From CAZTAR01 sp043813895 (GTDB lineage: Bacteria > Planctomycetota > Phycisphaerae > UBA1845 > UTPLA1), in NCBI GenBank assembly GCA_043813895.1, contig JBDRKQ010000040.1, forward strand, positions 1 through 39,243: a stretch of 39,243 nt of DNA, in the 5' to 3' direction. Shown here piece by piece: positions 37,870-39,243 of the stretch. The position numbers were made by a program, and so were the translations under genes. Each line of letters starts with the position of its first letter. Position 1 is the stretch's first letter. The notes beneath the pieces were generated by a model. It saw only the letters and a list, made by a program, of their open reading frames with translations, was not told where the DNA came from and did no database searches.

Positions 37870-39081
37870 TCAACGGCCGATCTTGCCACAATCCGACGCG
37901 AGAGGTTCACGACGCTCCAGAGCACGACCGTCCACCACCCCCGCCACAGGCCCTGCGCAGCACCGCGCAGGCATAATCGCGAACAAGCTCGCGAAAGCTT
38001 CCGCCATCTGGTCGGCGCCGAATTCCCGCACCACTCTATCTTGTGCCGTCCTCGCGAGCCGCGCGCGCAGCTCGGGGGCGTCTCCCAGTTCTGCCATAGC
38101 ATCGGTCAGCGACGCCACGTCCGCCGGTCTTATCAAGTGCCCGGTCCGGCCGTGCTCCAAAAACTCCGTCAGACAACCCACGTCAGGACCGATAAACGCA
38201 CATCCCGCCGCCGCCGACTCCAGCATCGAAACGCTGAAACACTCCACCTCGCTACAGAGACACACAATGTCCAGCCCAGGCAGCAACTCCGCCACATCGT
38301 CGCGCGGGCCCAACAGACGCAGCGTCTCATGATCCAGGCCCGATCGAGACGCCGCCGCCTGTACCGCGTCTCGTTCGGGGCCACCCCCGATAATGAAGAA
38401 GCGGAATGCCGGCCGTTTGGGTGCCAGGGCCCCGGCAGCATCAATAAAGACATCGTGCCGTTTCTCAGGCCGCATGTTCGCCACAATGCCGATGGCCACA
38501 TGCTCCTCCGCAAGATGCAGCCGCCGCCGCGCCTCATCCCGCCCGGCCGCGCCGAGAAACCGATCGACTTCGATCGCGTTGCGAATGACGGTAATCCGGC
38601 CGGCCGGAACGTGGGCATGGCGGATCAGTGCCAGCCGGTGCTTCTCGCCTATCGCCACAAAGGCGTCGATCCAACGATACAGCGCGCGATTCACCGGCTC
38701 GATGTGCTTGTGCCCGGGCGTGGGAAACCAGTGCGACCACACAACGACCGGCAAGTCCAGCGTCCTGGCGGCCAGCGTACTCCAGAACATCCGGTCACCG
38801 CCGCTATGCGCCACGACCACGATGTCAATCTCGTTCTCCACGAGCAACCGGTGAATCCGCAGAATCACCGCGGCATCTGTCTTGAACCTCAGGACCCCCT
38901 CGAACACCGGTACATCCTGCGCGCGAAACGCCTGCGCCAGCATTCCCGCTTCCTTCAGGCACAGGATGTGCGGCTGAACGTCGCGGCGATCCAGGTGCTT
39001 GACCAGCGAGAGCAACATCAACTCGGCCCCGCCGGCGTCCAGCGTCGTTGTCACGAACAACACGCGCTTGGGCCTCCGCAA
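37870..39081 (-). CDS. GT4-family glycosyltransferase (polysaccharide cluster)
   Basis: The ~403-residue GT-B enzyme starts at TTG 39081 with RRPKRVLFVTTTLDAGGAELMLLSLVKHLD, the usual GT4 N-terminus. The donor half has IGIVANMRPEKRHDVFIDAA, FFIIGGGPERDAVQ, LLGPRDDVAELLPGLDIVCLCSEVECFSVSMLESAAAGCAFIGPDVGCLTE, with the ExxxxxxxE pair in ECFSVSMLE. The C-terminal ~25 residues after FAIMPARCC are less conserved. No strong ribosome-binding site precedes the TTG. It is the first visible gene of the cluster, and the region before it holds repeats up to the window end. Confidence 0.88.
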   Translation of the reverse strand: MRRPKRVLFVTTTLDAGGAELMLLSLVKHLDRRDVQPHILCLKEAGMLAQAFRAQDVPVFEGVLRFKTDAAVILRIHRLLVENEIDIVVVAHSGGDRMFWSTLAARTLDLPVVVWSHWFPTPGHKHIEPVNRALYRWIDAFVAIGEKHRLALIRHAHVPAGRITVIRNAIEVDRFLGAAGRDEARRRLHLAEEHVAIGIVANMRPEKRHDVFIDAAGALAPKRPAFRFFIIGGGPERDAVQAAASRSGLDHETLRLLGPRDDVAELLPGLDIVCLCSEVECFSVSMLESAAAGCAFIGPDVGCLTEFLEHGRTGHLIRPADVASLTDAMAELGDAPELRARLARTAQDRVVREFGADQMAEAFASLFAIMPARCCAGPVAGVVDGRALERREPLASDCGKIGR

Positions 39082-39176
39082 GCCCGACGCCTGCCGGGCA
39101 ATCGCAAACGGCTTCGTACGGATGCTCGCGCGCGTTGCTACATCGAGTATTTCCTGATTGGCCAGATGGCGGGTGC

Positions 39177-39243
39177 CACTGGCGGCTTGCCCGCCAGTGT
39201 TCTCTCCGCCGACAAGATCGCACTGGCGGGCAAGCCGCCAGTG
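39177..39243. repeat. Inverted pair of 23-nt hairpin repeats at the window edge
   Basis: CACTGGCGGCTTGCCCGCCAGTG at 39177-39199 is repeated exactly, inverted, at 39221-39243, with 21 bp between. Each copy can form its own hairpin, and the two together can form a long stem. Whether more copies follow beyond 39243 cannot be seen. Confidence 0.9.

Overview
The window is high-GC DNA from a bacterium that looks like a member of the Planctomycetota, probably near the Phycisphaerae. This is inferred from gene content: an ECF sigma factor of the planctomycete type next to a membrane Ser/Thr kinase, a pseudopilin with a DGH motif near its C-terminus, a DUF1570 protein, a glutaminyl-tRNA synthetase, several STAS/anti-sigma regulators, and many short palindromic repeats between genes. 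No rRNA, tRNA, CRISPR array, transposase or phage gene was found.

Layout. 1-2.5 kb: the 3' part of an HflK-like SPFH protein, a probably truncated secreted protein, and an EamA transporter. 2.7-5.5 kb: glnS, a strong convergent hairpin, and a pseudopilin. 5.7-8.2 kb: an ECF sigma factor and a transmembrane Ser/Thr kinase; the kinase start region carries a 28-nt perfect tandem duplication that puts two identical ribosome-binding-site/ATG pairs in different frames. 8.3-11.2 kb: a membrane glycosyltransferase, a ComEA-like helix-hairpin-helix protein and a STAS protein. 11.4-15.5 kb: an S41 PDZ protease and a STAS / HATPase / STAS partner-switching operon. 16-17.5 kb: a secreted coiled-coil protein with a Lys/Pro/Ala tail. 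18-23 kb: an M1 metallopeptidase with an Ig-like tail, an RlmN-type radical SAM methyltransferase and a secreted HEAT-repeat protein. 23.2-27.2 kb: an Mrp-type Fe-S scaffold ATPase and a DsbD-family thiol reductase. 27.2-29.8 kb: a roughly 1-kb non-coding region with a good promoter, then RNase Y. 30-31.9 kb: a lower-GC two-gene cassette encoding a YwgA-like protein and an HD-domain phosphohydrolase. 31.9-34.7 kb: a DUF1570 protein, two very small ORFs and a cytidylate-kinase-like protein. 35-39.1 kb: the start of a polysaccharide cluster read on the minus strand (two GT4 glycosyltransferases, a WecG/TagA glycosyltransferase, a polyprenyl-phosphate sugar-1-phosphate transferase).

Most genes are core or envelope functions. 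The best candidates for something new are the duplicated kinase start, the YwgA/HD cassette, the long leader before RNase Y, several families of palindromic repeats (one nested as hairpin / terminal-inverted-repeat element / inverted hairpin), and the small basic and hydrophobic peptides at 33-34 kb. All function calls rest on reading motifs by eye; no database search was run.
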